NCBI GenBank assembly: GCA_019155205.2
Contig: JAHNZQ020000308.1
Location: 2,473,998 to 2,537,997 of the forward strand
Reading direction: 5' to 3'
Source: Gracilaria vermiculophylla
Taxonomy: Eukaryota > Rhodophyta > Florideophyceae > Gracilariales > Gracilariaceae
Length of the DNA: 64,000 bases
A model generated the notes under the pieces. That model saw only the letters and a list, made by a program, of their open reading frames with translations. It was not told the DNA's origin and did not search any database. The position numbers and the translations under genes are program-made. Numbering within the stretch: the stretch's first letter is position 1; each line of letters starts with the position of its first letter. This document shows, in pieces, positions 12,379-23,947 of this stretch.

Positions 12379-12891
12379 AGCGAGGCAAACGTTCATATTC
12401 AGTGGAGGCCGACGCGGGCGCAGACGAGAGGATTATGAGACTTACCTCCTCACGGAGATTGAACGAACGGACGCGATGAAGCGGGTGTTTCCAGAAGAAA
12501 AACCCTCGAAGGAATCGGAGTGGCAAGTGCCTCAAGGGGGTCGGTGTACGCCCTGGACTGTGTCACCCTCAGGTCACGAAGGTCGCACGCCTGCACCGTG
12601 CACGACGAACTCGAGTGCGCAGGAACTCACGCCGCCAACTGGTGTGGTTGCACAGAAAGGATATGCCGATAAGGAGGAGACACAGCCGAGACAAGAAGGA
12701 ACCAGGCCCGCAAACACCGCAGCGGATAGCACGCAAGCCCGGGGCAATACTCCGCGCATGAGTATGGACGTTTGGAGGAATGCCTGAAGGATAGAATGTG
12801 CCAATCGCTGGAGGCTGCGCTTGCCTCAACACCGATAGGAGCCACCCTGGGGATAAAGGAATCGGAAGATGCACCTCGAGGACGTGGTGCA
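12379..12891 (+). other. Noncoding 3' tail of element 1
   Basis: Between the aORF start and the polypurine tract. It aligns with reverse-complemented 2700-2955 and 13469-13623 of element 2. It probably holds the promoter of the antisense gene, which is inference; I see no clear TATA box. Confidence 0.5.
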
Positions 12892-12908
12892 ATTTAAGAA
12901 AGGGGGTA
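12892..12908 (+). promoter_or_regulatory. Polypurine tract of element 1
   Basis: AATTTAAGAAAGGGGGTA-type purine run directly before the 3' LTR, the expected primer site for plus-strand DNA. Its inverse lies at 2700-2717 beside LTR A of element 2. Confidence 0.75.
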
Positions 12909-13463
12909 TGTAGTACAGTGGCTCTTAAGGGAAAAATGGTGGTGTGGCCTTATGTTATAATATTCCTAAGAAGGTCTCGTATATTATTCACTGAGCCACG
13001 CGGTGTATAATTCTGCCCGCGTGCGCTACAGGATCCTAAAAGGGACGGTAGAATTATTATTTATTTTACTTAATTTATGCAGGTAACTACTACAGTAGTG
13101 AGACCTGCCGAGGCGGGCTCCTGGCATGATACTTAATCTACACGTTAGGTTCATTTCTGGGGAAGTAAAAACAAGCACCTTTGAGTCTTCATCTACTTCT
13201 CCGGTTGGAGACTCTTGTCGATCATCCGCAGGTTTCTCAGCCGCCGATCCCAATGTCGCATCATAGCAGCGCCTGTAGGAGCATTGTCCGCCCAGTGAAC
13301 CTCCCCCTCTACTTGGTGATTGCGGATCCTCTTTCAGAATTCCCCCGGCTCGCGACAGCGGATACCGGAGACCACCTTTAGGAACACGCACCTTTTGAGT
13401 CAACAAAAACTCCTAAAGGACGTTGTGCTTTACTACCTCGAGAGGAGAGCTGACAGTACCACA
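12909..13463 (+). repeat. LTR C: 3' LTR of element 1
   Basis: TGTAGTACAG to GTACCACA, 555 bp, in direct orientation with 2956-3510. Confidence 0.92.
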
Positions 13464-13468
13464 ATGCG
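13464..13468. repeat. Target-site duplication ATGCG, right copy
   Basis: Matches 2951-2955. From 13469 the sequence continues element 2 where 2950 left off. Confidence 0.9.
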
Positions 13469-13623
13469 GGAGCGCCAGGTATTCATATTCTCTGAAGTAT
13501 CTCTTTTTGAAAACGCCCTCGTTGTCGCGTCCGCTCGTTAATTCCCCGCAGAGGTGCCTCATCTCATAATTTTCTCTCCTATGCCTCTGTCGGTCTCCAC
13601 TGGATGCGAACTCGCTCCTATCC

Positions 13624-15671
13624 ATGGTGCTCCACAACTTGCCTGGATTCATTTGTCCGTCCTCTCCGCGCATTTTACGATTGCGTCTCGGCGTGGCTCC
13701 CTCCCCATTTGGACGTATAAGCGCGGGCCGCTCCCCAAGTGGCGTCATGTCATTCTCCTCAGTTGCTACACCACACTCGGTTTCACTCCTTCCAGCTGCG
13801 TACACCTTCGGGACGACTTCTCCAACCTAGGCGTCTAGGTTTCCATCCGATCCAGAGGTGTATCATACCTCTACCGGTGCACCATTTCGCGCAGGGAGGC
13901 ACTTCGACCATCGTGCCACGCGGGTCTTTGTGCCTTTCCATGACAGGTGCATCAGCCTCTCGTACCCCATGGAGGACTACATTCACCATTTTGGACCTTA
14001 GCTTCAGGCCAAGAGATTACGCGCCGTGCTGGAGGCTGCCTGGAACGATCAGAAGCGGAACTGGGTGGACGCCTTTCGCGCTGACTGGCTCCACTCTCAG
14101 GTGCACGGTGAAAAAGATCCGACCACGCCGGGGCTCTGCGACACTGCGTACCTCAGGTGTGCCGAAGAGCGGGAGATCCAAGCTCGACTCCAAGTACTCC
14201 CCAACAAGGAAATTTCACACCAGCGAGCAGTGCGGCCAAGAAACATCGCAGATGGACGCTCTGCTCTCTCGGTGTTGCCTTTCGATTCCCCTAACGATCG
14301 CCTCTACTGGTCCAGCTGCAACCGATGGGAGGCGCACCTCGTGGATGGGACCCGAGTGCAGACCGCCTTTGGATACTTCTACGGTTTGCACAAGACAGAG
14401 ATCCACGACATGCCATCCGGGCAACGTTCGAAGTATTACCTCAAGGTGGACGAGTCCTGGAGGGACCATTGTATATCCCCGCATCTCTGTGTGGCAACGC
14501 CGACAACCTTCGCGTATCACGCTTTGGAGGTGCTGCATCCCCTTGACTCCTTAGGGTGTTCTGTCATGTTGATTGCCTCGATGGAGTTTGCAGTCGGTAG
14601 CCTTATGGCGTACCTCAAAGCTGCGCACGAAGGCGTCACTTACTATAATCGGTGCCGCGACGGTCGCCTTTACTGAGATTCTTTCTATCAGGCAACCACC
14701 GGACGTTTGCTTTCCTTTTCGGCGTCGATTATCCGGGTCCTGCGCTTTTTCGGAATTCAGATCCTGATGAAGGGCACTGCGTGGAGCGAGTCGGAGGCGG
14801 AGAGGCTGCTGGACAACGACCTCCAAGTGGCTTGGAACGATACCCTGGGTTTCTTTTGGTATGAATATGGCGAATAAAAACTCCACGCCATTGTGAGCAG
14901 CCCCAATGGAGACGATGACGCGCGAGCCTACCCGGTCTTTCCCGTCTTGTCTCTTCCCGGGTTCCTCAGAAGCTATGGCTCCGTGCCGCTGACTACGACC
15001 CCATGGTGGAGAGCTTGATGACTCGCACGCCTCGTCGGTTCCCGGCTCCGTCCCAGGATGTGGCTACGTCTTCTGAGATCGTAACACAGCGTCTAGCCTC
15101 AATGCCGGATCCTCCCGCAGTGGTAGCGGCCGTGTCTCCTATGTACAAGGAGGATATTACTCCTGTCCGGGTGGCTTCAGCCTCTATAGTGCGACCCGAA
15201 CTGCGGAGCGGCCGTGCGCCTCTTGTTCAGCGTCACCTGAAGAGCGTTCCGGGTGCCGTACCGTCGTCTCTTCCGGAAACTCCTTCTCCGTCCTTGGCCT
15301 TGCCGATCTCCACAGCTGTTCCTGAAGAATCCCCTTGGGAGGCCCCTGTGACAGCCGGTGCGCCCTCTGCGACTCCTTCCGTGGCGGTTGTTGTTCCGTC
15401 AAAGGAGGTTGCCGCTTCTGGTGCACCACCGGGCGGGTTATCCTGCGGGGCTCTGGGTGCTGCCTTCCGGGAGATAGTGCGGGCGTGCCTGGTGATGAGC
15501 CATCCTGCTCTGGCTTCTCCTGTAGAGGCTCTGTGCGAGGCTTGTACATGGGTCCTAGAACTTGATAAGGCTCGGGTGGATCGGGCTTCGATGGCGGCCA
15601 TCAAGGAAAGCGTGGCGATGTTCTTTGAGAGTCAAGCACTCACGGTGAAAACTCGCCTTGAAGCGGAGTAG
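13624..15671 (+). pseudogene. Antisense third ORF (aORF) of element 2, unknown function
   Basis: Counterpart of 12378-10330 and likewise opposite to its own gag-pol. It starts at an ATG equivalent to that of element 1 (MVLHNLPG against MVHHTSPD). In-frame stops lie at 13828-13830, near 14000, at 14674-14676 and near 14874, and a frameshift lies near 14965-14975. The frame 15003-15671 ends KTRLEAE, stopping at the same codon position as element 1. Conserved blocks include AAWNDQKRN, CAEEREIQARLQVL, DGTRVQTAFGYFYG, IHDMPSGQRSKYYLKV and NRCRDGRLY. Amino-acid identity in the middle block is about 70 percent by eye. Conservation of frame across two diverged copies implies it once encoded protein. 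Confidence 0.75.
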
Positions 15672-15959
15672 GCGACGCGATTCGGAGACCTGTTCGCGAA
15701 AGCAACCTCGGCGATGCAAGTTCGTCCCCGGTAGCGGCGGAATAAATGGTCCTTGAGTTGGAGCAGAAGCTCCGTGAACGGTACTTGCAGTACTACTGAG
15801 CCGTGCGCACCTGCTCACCAACACGACATGCCGCTGCGGAAGCGTGCGAAAAGTGGGTAGCGGCGTCCTGAAGGCAAACAGAGAACTCCAGGTGAGGGAT
15901 AGATAGCGGAGACGACATAAAACTACGGTCGCGAGCCCCCTCCTCCTTTCCTAAACGGA

Positions 15960-17420
15960 AGCGTTTATGCGGAGAGGCGTTTCCGGACCAGATTGGCTTG
16001 ATATCTTCTGATGAAGTTTTCCGGGGTGTGTCTCGGAGGTTCTTCCGTGTCGTCCGTTGAGGTATACCCGTACCAGCGGATGATGTACAGTATCCCTCAG
16101 GGCGTTTTTCGGTGGGAGACCAGATAGTCTTCCGCGTAGGGGATATCACCTTGAGGGGTCAAGATGGCGTGTGGAGCTTCCATCCATGGTTCACCGAAAG
16201 GTGTGATGAAGTTTCCAATAGCCAGTGGTGTCGTCGCTCCTGAGGTGGTCGGATGAGGAAGTTCCGTGCGTGGTCTCTGAAGGAGGGTGGTGGGCATTCC
16301 TGAAGAGCTGGGCGTCAGGACGTTCGTCACCCTTTCACTGGAGACTACGTCTCAGAGCCCGTTTACCTCAATGGCGACTGTATCTCTATAACTCTCCAGG
16401 ACTTTGCCAGGCCCTGAGATGTTTGGCACTAACTTGTGTGTGACGTACGGTGGTTCATCGGATGTCTGCCCAGGTTTGTCGAGGAAACTCTCGTCGCCAT
16501 CCATCGGGTCAAGGCCTTCCATCACCTTCCGGTCGAAATCCTGTTCATATCGCCTTTGCGAGGGGTTGAGTCTCTTTTTTGCGAAAGATTGTGCGTCCTC
16601 AGACCGTCTTGAGATGGAGCGTTTTCCCTGCGCCGCTGTTGGTGCCTGTGGCCCGTTCGCAGGGTGCGCCATGACGCGTGCCACACTAGGCGGGATGCAC
16701 GAGAGCACCAGATTGATAAGAGCAGTCCCCGTCGAGCGGTGCACTTGCAGGTTATATTCATACGTGAGCGCGTCCACATATGCGTCCTAATCCTTCTGGT
16801 GGTCCTTGACGTACTGCTTCAGCCTCGAGGCGAAGGTCGTGTTGAACCTCTCCGCTTGTCCACTGGTCTGGGGGTAATAGGCAGTTGTGAACAACTGTTT
16901 CATCCCCTGCATTCCGAAGATAGAGCTGAATAGCTTCGCCGCAAACTGGGGGCCATTCTCCGTGAGCATGTACAACGGTGTCCAATATGGGTAGACCCAA
17001 AGCTCCAGAAAGGCGTTGGCAATCACTGCCGCAGTGGTGCTCCGGAAAGTAATGGCGCGCGTGATCTTCTAGAACTGATGGTTGATCACGAGGATAAATC
17101 GGTTCCCTTGCTCCGTCTTGGGGAGAGGGCCCAAAATCTCCATGGCCACGATCACTAAAGGTCCTGAAGGCCAGAACGGAACGAGCGGCGTCCGGTGTCT
17201 ACGGATATCCTACCTAGCGGCGGCGCATGAGTGGCAATGCACCACCGTTTGGAAAGCGGCATCACCCATATCCAGCCAATACAACATCTTCCTCATAGTA
17301 AAACACATGCGCGAACCACCGCGGTGTCTGGTGAGGCGAGGATAGTGCGAGAGATACAGCACCCTCGCTTGTAGTTTTGTCGGGACCACCTTTTGGAGAA
17401 CTCAATCCGGGGGAGCTTGG
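15960..17420 (-). pseudogene. Integrase and chromodomain of element 2 (broken)
   Basis: Minus-strand equivalent of 8546-10040. The core has VAMEILGPLPKT (Glu in place of the first catalytic Asp), MLTENGPQFAAKLF (second Asp changed to Glu as well), and TAYYPQTSGQAERFNTT with the Glu kept. The chromodomain at about 16140-15970 reads EDYLVSH, LYIIRWYGYTSTDD, NFIRRY. Multiple stops and shifts make it nonfunctional. Confidence 0.8.
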
Positions 17421-17589
17421 CGTACAAGTACGCCGTGTTGGTCGACATGAAACAAAGATGCTAGACTACCCACAATGGTGAGCCACTCATTGCAATACGA
17501 ATTTGTACTCTGCTCCTGAACGACCTCCGCTATGGTGATGGGGAGAACGTCTTTCTCCTCCTCAACAAGGGCCATCACCTCAGAGAGCC

Positions 17590-19620
17590 CACTTTATTTG
17601 CCTCCCGATTTACAGCATTCCAGGCATTCCCCATCTGATACTTCTTTTCCGTAGGCGTCATGGAAGACCAGACACGTAATTGTGTCCTCCAAAGGTGTTT
17701 TGTCTTCTCTCTTGGTGGAGATTCGCGAAAGCGCGTCCGCTGCCTGGTGTTTTAATGCCCGGATGGTGGATGATGTCAATTTTAAACTCCAGGAGGCTGA
17801 GCCCTTACCTTTCATTGCGGCCGGAAGCATCCATCAAAGACAGTACCCATTTTAATGGTGAATGGTCCGTCCTCAAGGTGAAACGCGCGCCTGTCAGGTG
17901 TGGGCGTAAGTGCAACACCGCCTATACGATGGTGAGACATTCACTCTCTGAAGTAAAATAGTTCCGTTACGTAGGTGAAAGGCTGCGATTCCAGTATCCT
18001 ATAGGTTGAATTTCACCTTCACGTTATTCCTGTAGAAGGGCACATGTGATCTGGTATTTACGGGCGTCTGTGTCCAATACCATTCGGTCGTGCCGCTTCG
18101 GGAGTACCACGGTTGGTGGCTCTGTTAGTCTCCTCTTCAAGGTAGTAATGGCTTCAAACTCGTCGTCAGTCAGGAGAGCCAACTGCGTCGGCTTGTCTTT
18201 CTTCAAGAGTCAATGTAAAGGCGCCGCTATGCGGGAGAACTTCGGGACAAACCTCGGAAAGACATTACACAACCCCAGAAAAGAGCAGAGCTCCGTCTGG
18301 CTTGTGGGAGGGTGAGATTCCTTGATGGCGTCCTGAGATTTTGTGGAAACCTGTAGGCGGCCTGGGAGCCCAACGTACCCCATGTCTTCCACTGAGGACT
18401 TGAAAAAAATCATTTCTCCAGCTTCAAGGTCAGCCCAGCATGCTTAAGAAGTTGGAGCACGTGCTTCATATACATAAAATGCTCCTCTACGCTGCGGGAG
18501 TATATAATGACATCGTCAATAGACACCAGGGCGTACTTACACCTCACCTTCGCCACGGTTATTTACACCGCTCGTTAGAAAGAAGCGAGTGCATTCTTCA
18601 ATACATACGGCATCCTTAGGAATCTGAAAGTTCCACAATGCGAGGTGAACGTTGTGTTATCCTAATCAGAGTCATACATCTCAATTTTCCAGTAGCCGCT
18701 GTTGGCATTCAGCCAGGAGAAAGCGGACGCATCAATTAAGGAGTCCGTACATCATCCATACGGGGTATAGGGTACGAGTCGCGTAACGACACCTCGCTGA
18801 GGCGTCTATATTCAATTCAAAACCTCAAGGGGCTCTCTTTCTTCTTCACAAACCTCACCGGGAGGCCCATACGGAATCGGAGGGCTCCATAAAGCCATTG
18901 TCCAGCATCCGGGGGACCGCATCGCGTACGCAATAACGTGCATGAGGCCCGGCCCTCCTCGGGAGTTGGTGTACCGGTTTTGCATCAGGTTTGAGCTAGA
19001 TGCGTTGCTTGGCTAAGCTCCCCTGACCCGGCCGACCAGACCGCATGTCCTCGAAGGCGGATAACACCCCCACTATCCTATAGAGATCCTCTTCGAAGTC
19101 TTCGCCAGTTTGGAGCATATCCTGCCAAGTGGCACGCTTCTCTTCTTCTGGAGTCATTATTGCCGTTTCGGGCTCTATGACGGCGATAGCATCGTGTTCA
19201 TCCCGGCCTTCCGTACAAGGAAGATGAGTCAGTCTTGCATGTGATGGTAATACCAATCCGACGATAGACTCTTTCTGGAGCCGTAAAGGGGATTCCTTCA
19301 GGTCAGCAAGAACGAACCTGAAGGGAATGTTCGGCAAGATTTCCATAACGCCATTTGCCATCATAGATTGCTGCTTCGTCGTCAGATGTGGACACGCGTA
19401 TGGCAATGAAAAGACATATGGAGAGGTCCGCACCGAAACTTTGGCCTGACTCCTCGCGTGTACTTCAATACTATTCACCACCCGGAGCTTATTCGACTGC
19501 GTTTTTTGGAAGACTACCCACGTGACGCGCATTGGCGTCCTGTCCCGGAGATATGGACACGACACCTACAGGGACGTTGTCGTGAAACGCTACCTTCAGC
19601 AGGCGTGGGTACATTGCACG
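17590..19620 (-). pseudogene. Reverse transcriptase and RNase H of element 2 (broken)
   Basis: The minus-strand linker frame at 19680-18996 matches 6337-7090 of element 1. The RT core (about 18990-18200) is full of stops but keeps SIDDVIIYS, so the catalytic Asp pair lost in element 1 survives here. Then come SSVEDMGYVGLPGRLQVS and LCSFLGLCNVFP. The RNase H part lies at about 18206-17740. The decay is heavier than in element 1, as expected of the older host copy. Confidence 0.8.
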
Positions 19621-19728
19621 TACATACCGATCCACAAAGGAAGAACACAATATGCATTGTGCTGCCTGTTGATAGTTCAAATGGTGAACTGTGCGCCCTG
19701 TGTCACAAGAGAGTATAGCGCAAATAGC

Positions 19729-20166
19729 TCATCTGTTTTCCAACACTGCCAAGCTGGTAGGCACAAGGAACCACATCTTCACCTGTAAAAGGCCCGGCCG
19801 GAGATACAAGGATAATGCTCGGAGGATGTTCAATGCTCGACAAGACGCGTCGCTTACCGTAGGGAGCTTGCTATTCCTGAACAAGCCCAGAGCAGACCGC
19901 GGGAGTACGTCATCGTGCCCCAGATTGGGGCCAGCTCCGGTATTGGGGATAGCGCGCACCGTTTTGGAGGCGAACGCGGAACGTCCTATAGAGGAAAACA
20001 CCTTGTAATTCTCACGGCAGAGCGAGCAAACAGGTTCCACAGAGGCGTCGAACGGGTCCGAATTGATTGAGGGGGCCAGCCGATTCTGGCTCGACTGTGG
20101 AGATGGCGTCTCCCCCTTTCCTGAAAGCGATCTCTGTGGGACCGAGAATAGAATGTATCTAGCCAC
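19729..20166 (-). pseudogene. Protease region of element 2
   Basis: Frame of 145 codons containing AIPNTGAGPNLG, the expected DTGA loop with Asp changed to Asn. The upstream part has CSLC and ENYKVFSSI, shared with element 1 near 6100 (ENYKVFASI). It lies directly downstream of the solo-LTR insertion. Confidence 0.6.
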
Positions 20167-20356
20167 GCAGAGCCTCTAAGCGTGACCCTGAGGGGTTTTT
20201 GGTCGGAGGGGATTAGAATTCCATTTCGGGACGGCTGCTGCAGTTGTGCACTGGGATGTACCGTATTCCCCGGAGATGTGACCGGTTTGGGTACTTGCCC
20301 TCGTTGGATGAAGTGCCTGTGCTGTCACTGACAACCAAATGTTCCAAGGGACCATG

Positions 20357-20361
20357 GGCTG
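20357..20361. repeat. Target-site duplication GGCTG, left copy
   Basis: Repeated at 20900-20904. Removing 20362-20904 makes element 2 roughly collinear with element 1 around 5780-5830. Confidence 0.65.
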
Positions 20362-20899
20362 TGTTAGAAGTTGACTCTGTGTGGTACACGTGTGCAGGTG
20401 TGCTACTCGGCACGTTGTTCACTACCATATCGTTTCCAGGTGTACACATTGCAAACTCAGCGTAATGTACACCAGATATGGTTTAGTGTAATGTGCCTCG
20501 TCATGGTAACTATATACACATATTGCTGTATGGACACGAGTGGTGGCGGATACAGAGAGTGTAAGGTGGTTGAGTGAATTTGTGCACTGTCATGGTCTCG
20601 TGAGTGTACGGAACTGTCATGCCTTAGTGTGCCTTGCTGTTGTAAGCATTATTGAATTGTGGCTTGTACATTTTTGTCATGTTACAATATGATTGGTAGT
20701 ATTGAGTGTCTCGCCTTTGTAGTGTAATTTCTGATGCAACCTAGTCGGGGCGCCTGATCCACTATATAAGTCGTGTTCGAGGCACCTCCAAGTGAATCCA
20801 AGCCAGAGCTGGCGAACATTCTTAACATCCCTCCAACCTTCCCTTGCCCTTCTGGCTTTCAATAGCCCTTGCACTTGCGACACACCTGTAAATGGGATA
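20362..20899 (+). mobile_element. Solo LTR of another retrotransposon inserted in element 2
   Basis: 538 bp starting TGTTAGAAG and ending GGGATA (the expected CA may have mutated to TA), flanked by GGCTG. It is absent from the same place in element 1. CTATATAAG at 20763-20771 is a good TATA box about 130 bp before the end, as in an LTR promoter read to the right. The TGTTAG start is common in Ty1/copia LTRs, so copia is the first guess. There are no coding domains, and short frames in it are meaningless. Confidence 0.65.
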
Positions 20900-20904
20900 G
20901 GCTG

Positions 20905-23000
20905 CACTCCAACTGGAACGCGGCAAACGTGGTTTCCTTGGGGGGAGCTAATATCATGGTACACGGTTCGATAACTTCCGCTCTCTGTTGGTGTGTCCTT
21001 CAGGTCCTGGAAGTTCTTCTCCCGTTCCTGCACGATGGCGACCCTCATTGCCGTTGTGAGAGTGGTACAGTGGACTGTCTCTCGAAACAAGCACATCCTT
21101 CAATACGATGGGTAGACCCGAGGGTTTGCGAATCGAAGACTTCTAAAAGATCCTGCCGAGGCGTACGAAACAGAAGACGAGGGTGTCCTCGTCCTAAACG
21201 CTACTCCCTGATATAAGGCATATGTGCTATCGAGGGCCTCTTGCTCTCCCTCGAGCATAAGATCATCGACTTCCCTTAAGGTACCGGAGTCCAACGTCGG
21301 GGCGAATGCCCTACGGTTCCTTAAGGCCGTTGGATTGTCCGAAAGTGGAGCGTGTCGACGGCGGACGCCATGGTTAGTATCCCCATAGGATTCCGCGAAA
21401 TGTGCTGGCTCCGTATACGTGATGTTCGGGCGCGTTGTCAAGTGGTTCCGAACCCTAGCGCGGATTGAGGAAAGGAATCCCTTGACAAATAATGACTTCA
21501 GCCGCCGTTCGGTGTACACGTTCTCACACCTTAGGAATTTCTTCCACTGCTTCTGTGAGAACTCCGTCTCGGTCATTCCCGATCCCTGCCTATAAGAGGT
21601 GACTTCAGCGTTAGCATCAACTATCACCTCATCCGTTACGTGCCTTTAAAGGAGAAAATTTACCACCTCCGGGTACGTCGTCAAGATATCCGTTCCCGGG
21701 TTATCCACAACGGTGCTCTCCCCCGTGAGGCGCGGCTGCACCAGCGAGTGCGCTTGACCTGTGAGGTAGAACTGAAAGCACCAAATGGTGGCAACTTCAT
21801 GGATACCATTGGTATCACACGTCGAACAAAAGTGTGTTAGAAAATTCATCACCGAGATGGGGTCTTCGCCTGAGAAGAAATGCTTCTTCATCTGGATATC
21901 CATCAGGCACTGAATCTTCGTGAGTGGTTTAGTGACAGACGCGTCGTAAAGAGTAGGGCGATCATTAGACTTGTAGGTGTCATAATCCACCACTTCTGCA
22001 AGGAGGTCGTTAAGCGGGACGGCCTTTCTGACCGTTCTGCTTTTCTCCTTGGAAGGTATAATGTCCTCCGAGCTGGAGCTGTTTACGGATTCGGAGTCTG
22101 AGCTTCTGTCCGAACCGTTGTCTCTCTTTCTGCTTTTCTCCTTCCGCTTCTTTCGGCGTCTTTTCTGTAGGTTGTCTGGGTGCCTGAATATACCTCCGCT
22201 ATCGCGATTCACCGGATGAATATCCTATCCTTCACTCCTTGGCTGAAGTAATTCGCGACCGGTGTCCTGACCTTCTCTGCGGGGTGCCAGGTGCAGACGA
22301 TTCATAGAAATATTCCTGAGGCGTTCCCGTTTCCCAACGGCAGTAAATTTTCCTCCTCTGGCGTAAGGGGCCGCAGTATCCTGTACTTCTCTGCCCGGGG
22401 TCACCTTAGGTGTTGATAGAGGGAACTCCTCCTATACGGAAGAATGACTTTGAAGCGCCGCCACGGGGAGCAGTTGCGCGGTCTGGGAACGAATCTCCAC
22501 ACGGATGACATCTGAGATCACCTTTAGGAAGGGATCCTAATCCAGCAAAGCATTCAAAGCACGGTGAGCACTCTCCGTTGCGATATCCTCTACACGGACG
22601 TGACGCGGCACTTCAAAATGTTCCTCATCTTCTGCAGGAGTTCTTTCGACCAGCTCCTGTCAGAGCGAATAGGTAAGGCGCGGGGCTAGTGACTCCAGGA
22701 GGAAGTTAGCCTCCAGGTGTTATAGTCCCTGCAGCTCCTGAGGTGGGGGCTGCGATGCCGTGTGCGGTTCTTCAACCTCCACGTCGGCGGTCTCCAGAGG
22801 TGTTGCGTGATATTCCGCTCGCCTTCGATCGTGCACTCTCCCTTGGCGATTCCTGAAACGCTCTACAGAGGAGCCAGGATTCCGAAAAAGAATTTGAGGG
22901 TCCTCCAGTCTGACGGCCATCTCATCGGGAACGCTGTGCGTGCTGCGCCCACCGACGGAATGGGTTGCTTAAGCGTCCTATACGGGGATTTCTGTTGGGG
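20905..23000 (-). pseudogene. gag of element 2 (broken)
   Basis: Minus-strand counterpart of 3668-5716. Pieces are 22920-22720 (RNPGSSVERFRNR), 22212-21646 (serine-acidic tract, PTLYDASVTKPLTKIQ, LTGQAHSLVQPRLTGES) and 21627-21100 (MTETEFSQKQWKKFLRCENV, SLFVKGFLSSIRARVRNHL). A degenerate Cys/His stretch follows near 21090 (CLFRETVHC). Stops lie near 22690 and 21643 and frame changes elsewhere. The solo LTR interrupts its 3' side. Confidence 0.75.
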
Positions 23001-23170
23001 GTTTTGAGGTGTCTATATAGGAGTAGATCGAGGATGATTTCCTTCCACTTTCAAATCCTCTTAAGGAAGAATTCTACTGCTGGGTTCCGATCGTTGCAAA
23101 CTAGAAGCGCTGCTCCGTCGTAACTCTTGCGATTCGTTTAGGAACTGATCGTCTATGTGGGGAAACTAGT

Positions 23171-23643
23171 TGTGGTACCGTCAGTTCTCCTTTCGAGGTG
23201 GTAGCGCACAACGTCCGTTAAGAGGTTTTGGTGACTCCAAGGGCGTTGGTTCCTAAAGGTTGTCTCTGGTAGGCACGGTCACGAGACGGAGGAATCCTGA
23301 AAGGGGACCCGAAAGCACCAAGCGAAGAAGGGTGTTAACTGGGCGGGCAATGCTTCTACAGGCGCTGCTATGAGGCGACCTGGGGATCGGCCGCTTAGAA
23401 ACAAGAAGGAGTTGGTCAAGAGTCTCCAACCGGAAAAAGTAAAGGAAGACTCAAGGGTGCTTGGTTTACTTCCTTCAAAGATAAGGTTCAACCGGCAGAT
23501 TAAGTACCATCCCGGAAGCCCGCCTTGACAGTTATCAATATTTTACAATAATCTAATTACCTACACTACGCAATTAAAATATTCTAAATTCTATAATTCC
23601 TCAGGACTACAGTACTTAGTTAATAACATAAAAACACTCTTTA
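23171..23643 (-). repeat. LTR D: 5' LTR of outer element 2, proximal part
   Basis: Starts TGTGGTACCGTCAG, the inverse of the LTR end. It matches the other LTRs well to about 23530 and weakly to 23643, where the Harbinger element begins at a TTA. The last 55 bp or so of the LTR appear to resume at 27303 (TTAGGAATA, as in the other LTRs) and run to about 27357. Confidence 0.7.
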
Positions 23644-23947
23644 GAGCATCTTCATGAGTGCAGAACCAGATACACAAACAATCAAGTTTTCGAATTTACT
23701 TTTATTTTGTCGCCCTACCGTTAAAAAAAGTTAAAAATAATAGCCCAGGAAAACATCCGAGGCCCAAATATGTAGAATTTGCTCGGACACCTTCAATATC
23801 CAGAGCTATATGACTTTCTAAATACAGAGCAGTCATTGGCTGCAATTTCGCGGCAAGCGCAAAACAAATTGGCATCCAAATAGTTATAGAGTCTCATAGA
23901 CAAACATCTTCACCCTTTTCATCTTCATTCACACACTTTCCCCAAGC

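Larger units (their letters stand above)
2956..13463 (+). mobile_element. Inner Ty3/gypsy chromovirus (element 1), 10.5 kb, complete but decayed
   Basis: Bounded by two 555-bp direct LTRs (2956-3510, 12909-13463), each TG..CA, and flanked by ATGCG on both sides. The internal order is primer-binding site, gag, protease, RT, RNase H, integrase, chromodomain, an antisense frame (12378 to 10330), a noncoding tail of about 530 bp, and a polypurine tract. The LTRs differ at roughly 50 of 555 positions by hand count, so insertion was not recent. Every enzyme frame has stops. It inserted into the 3' end of element 2 in the opposite orientation, giving the large inverted repeat of the region. Confidence 0.92.

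Noticed and set aside
20213..20974. Short frames on both strands near 20.2-21.0 kb
   Set aside because: They fall in or across the solo LTR and gag remnant and have no matching domains.
2146..23643. Palindrome as an assembly artefact
   Set aside because: The arms differ throughout by many substitutions and indels and the inner element has exact target duplications, so it is a real nested insertion.
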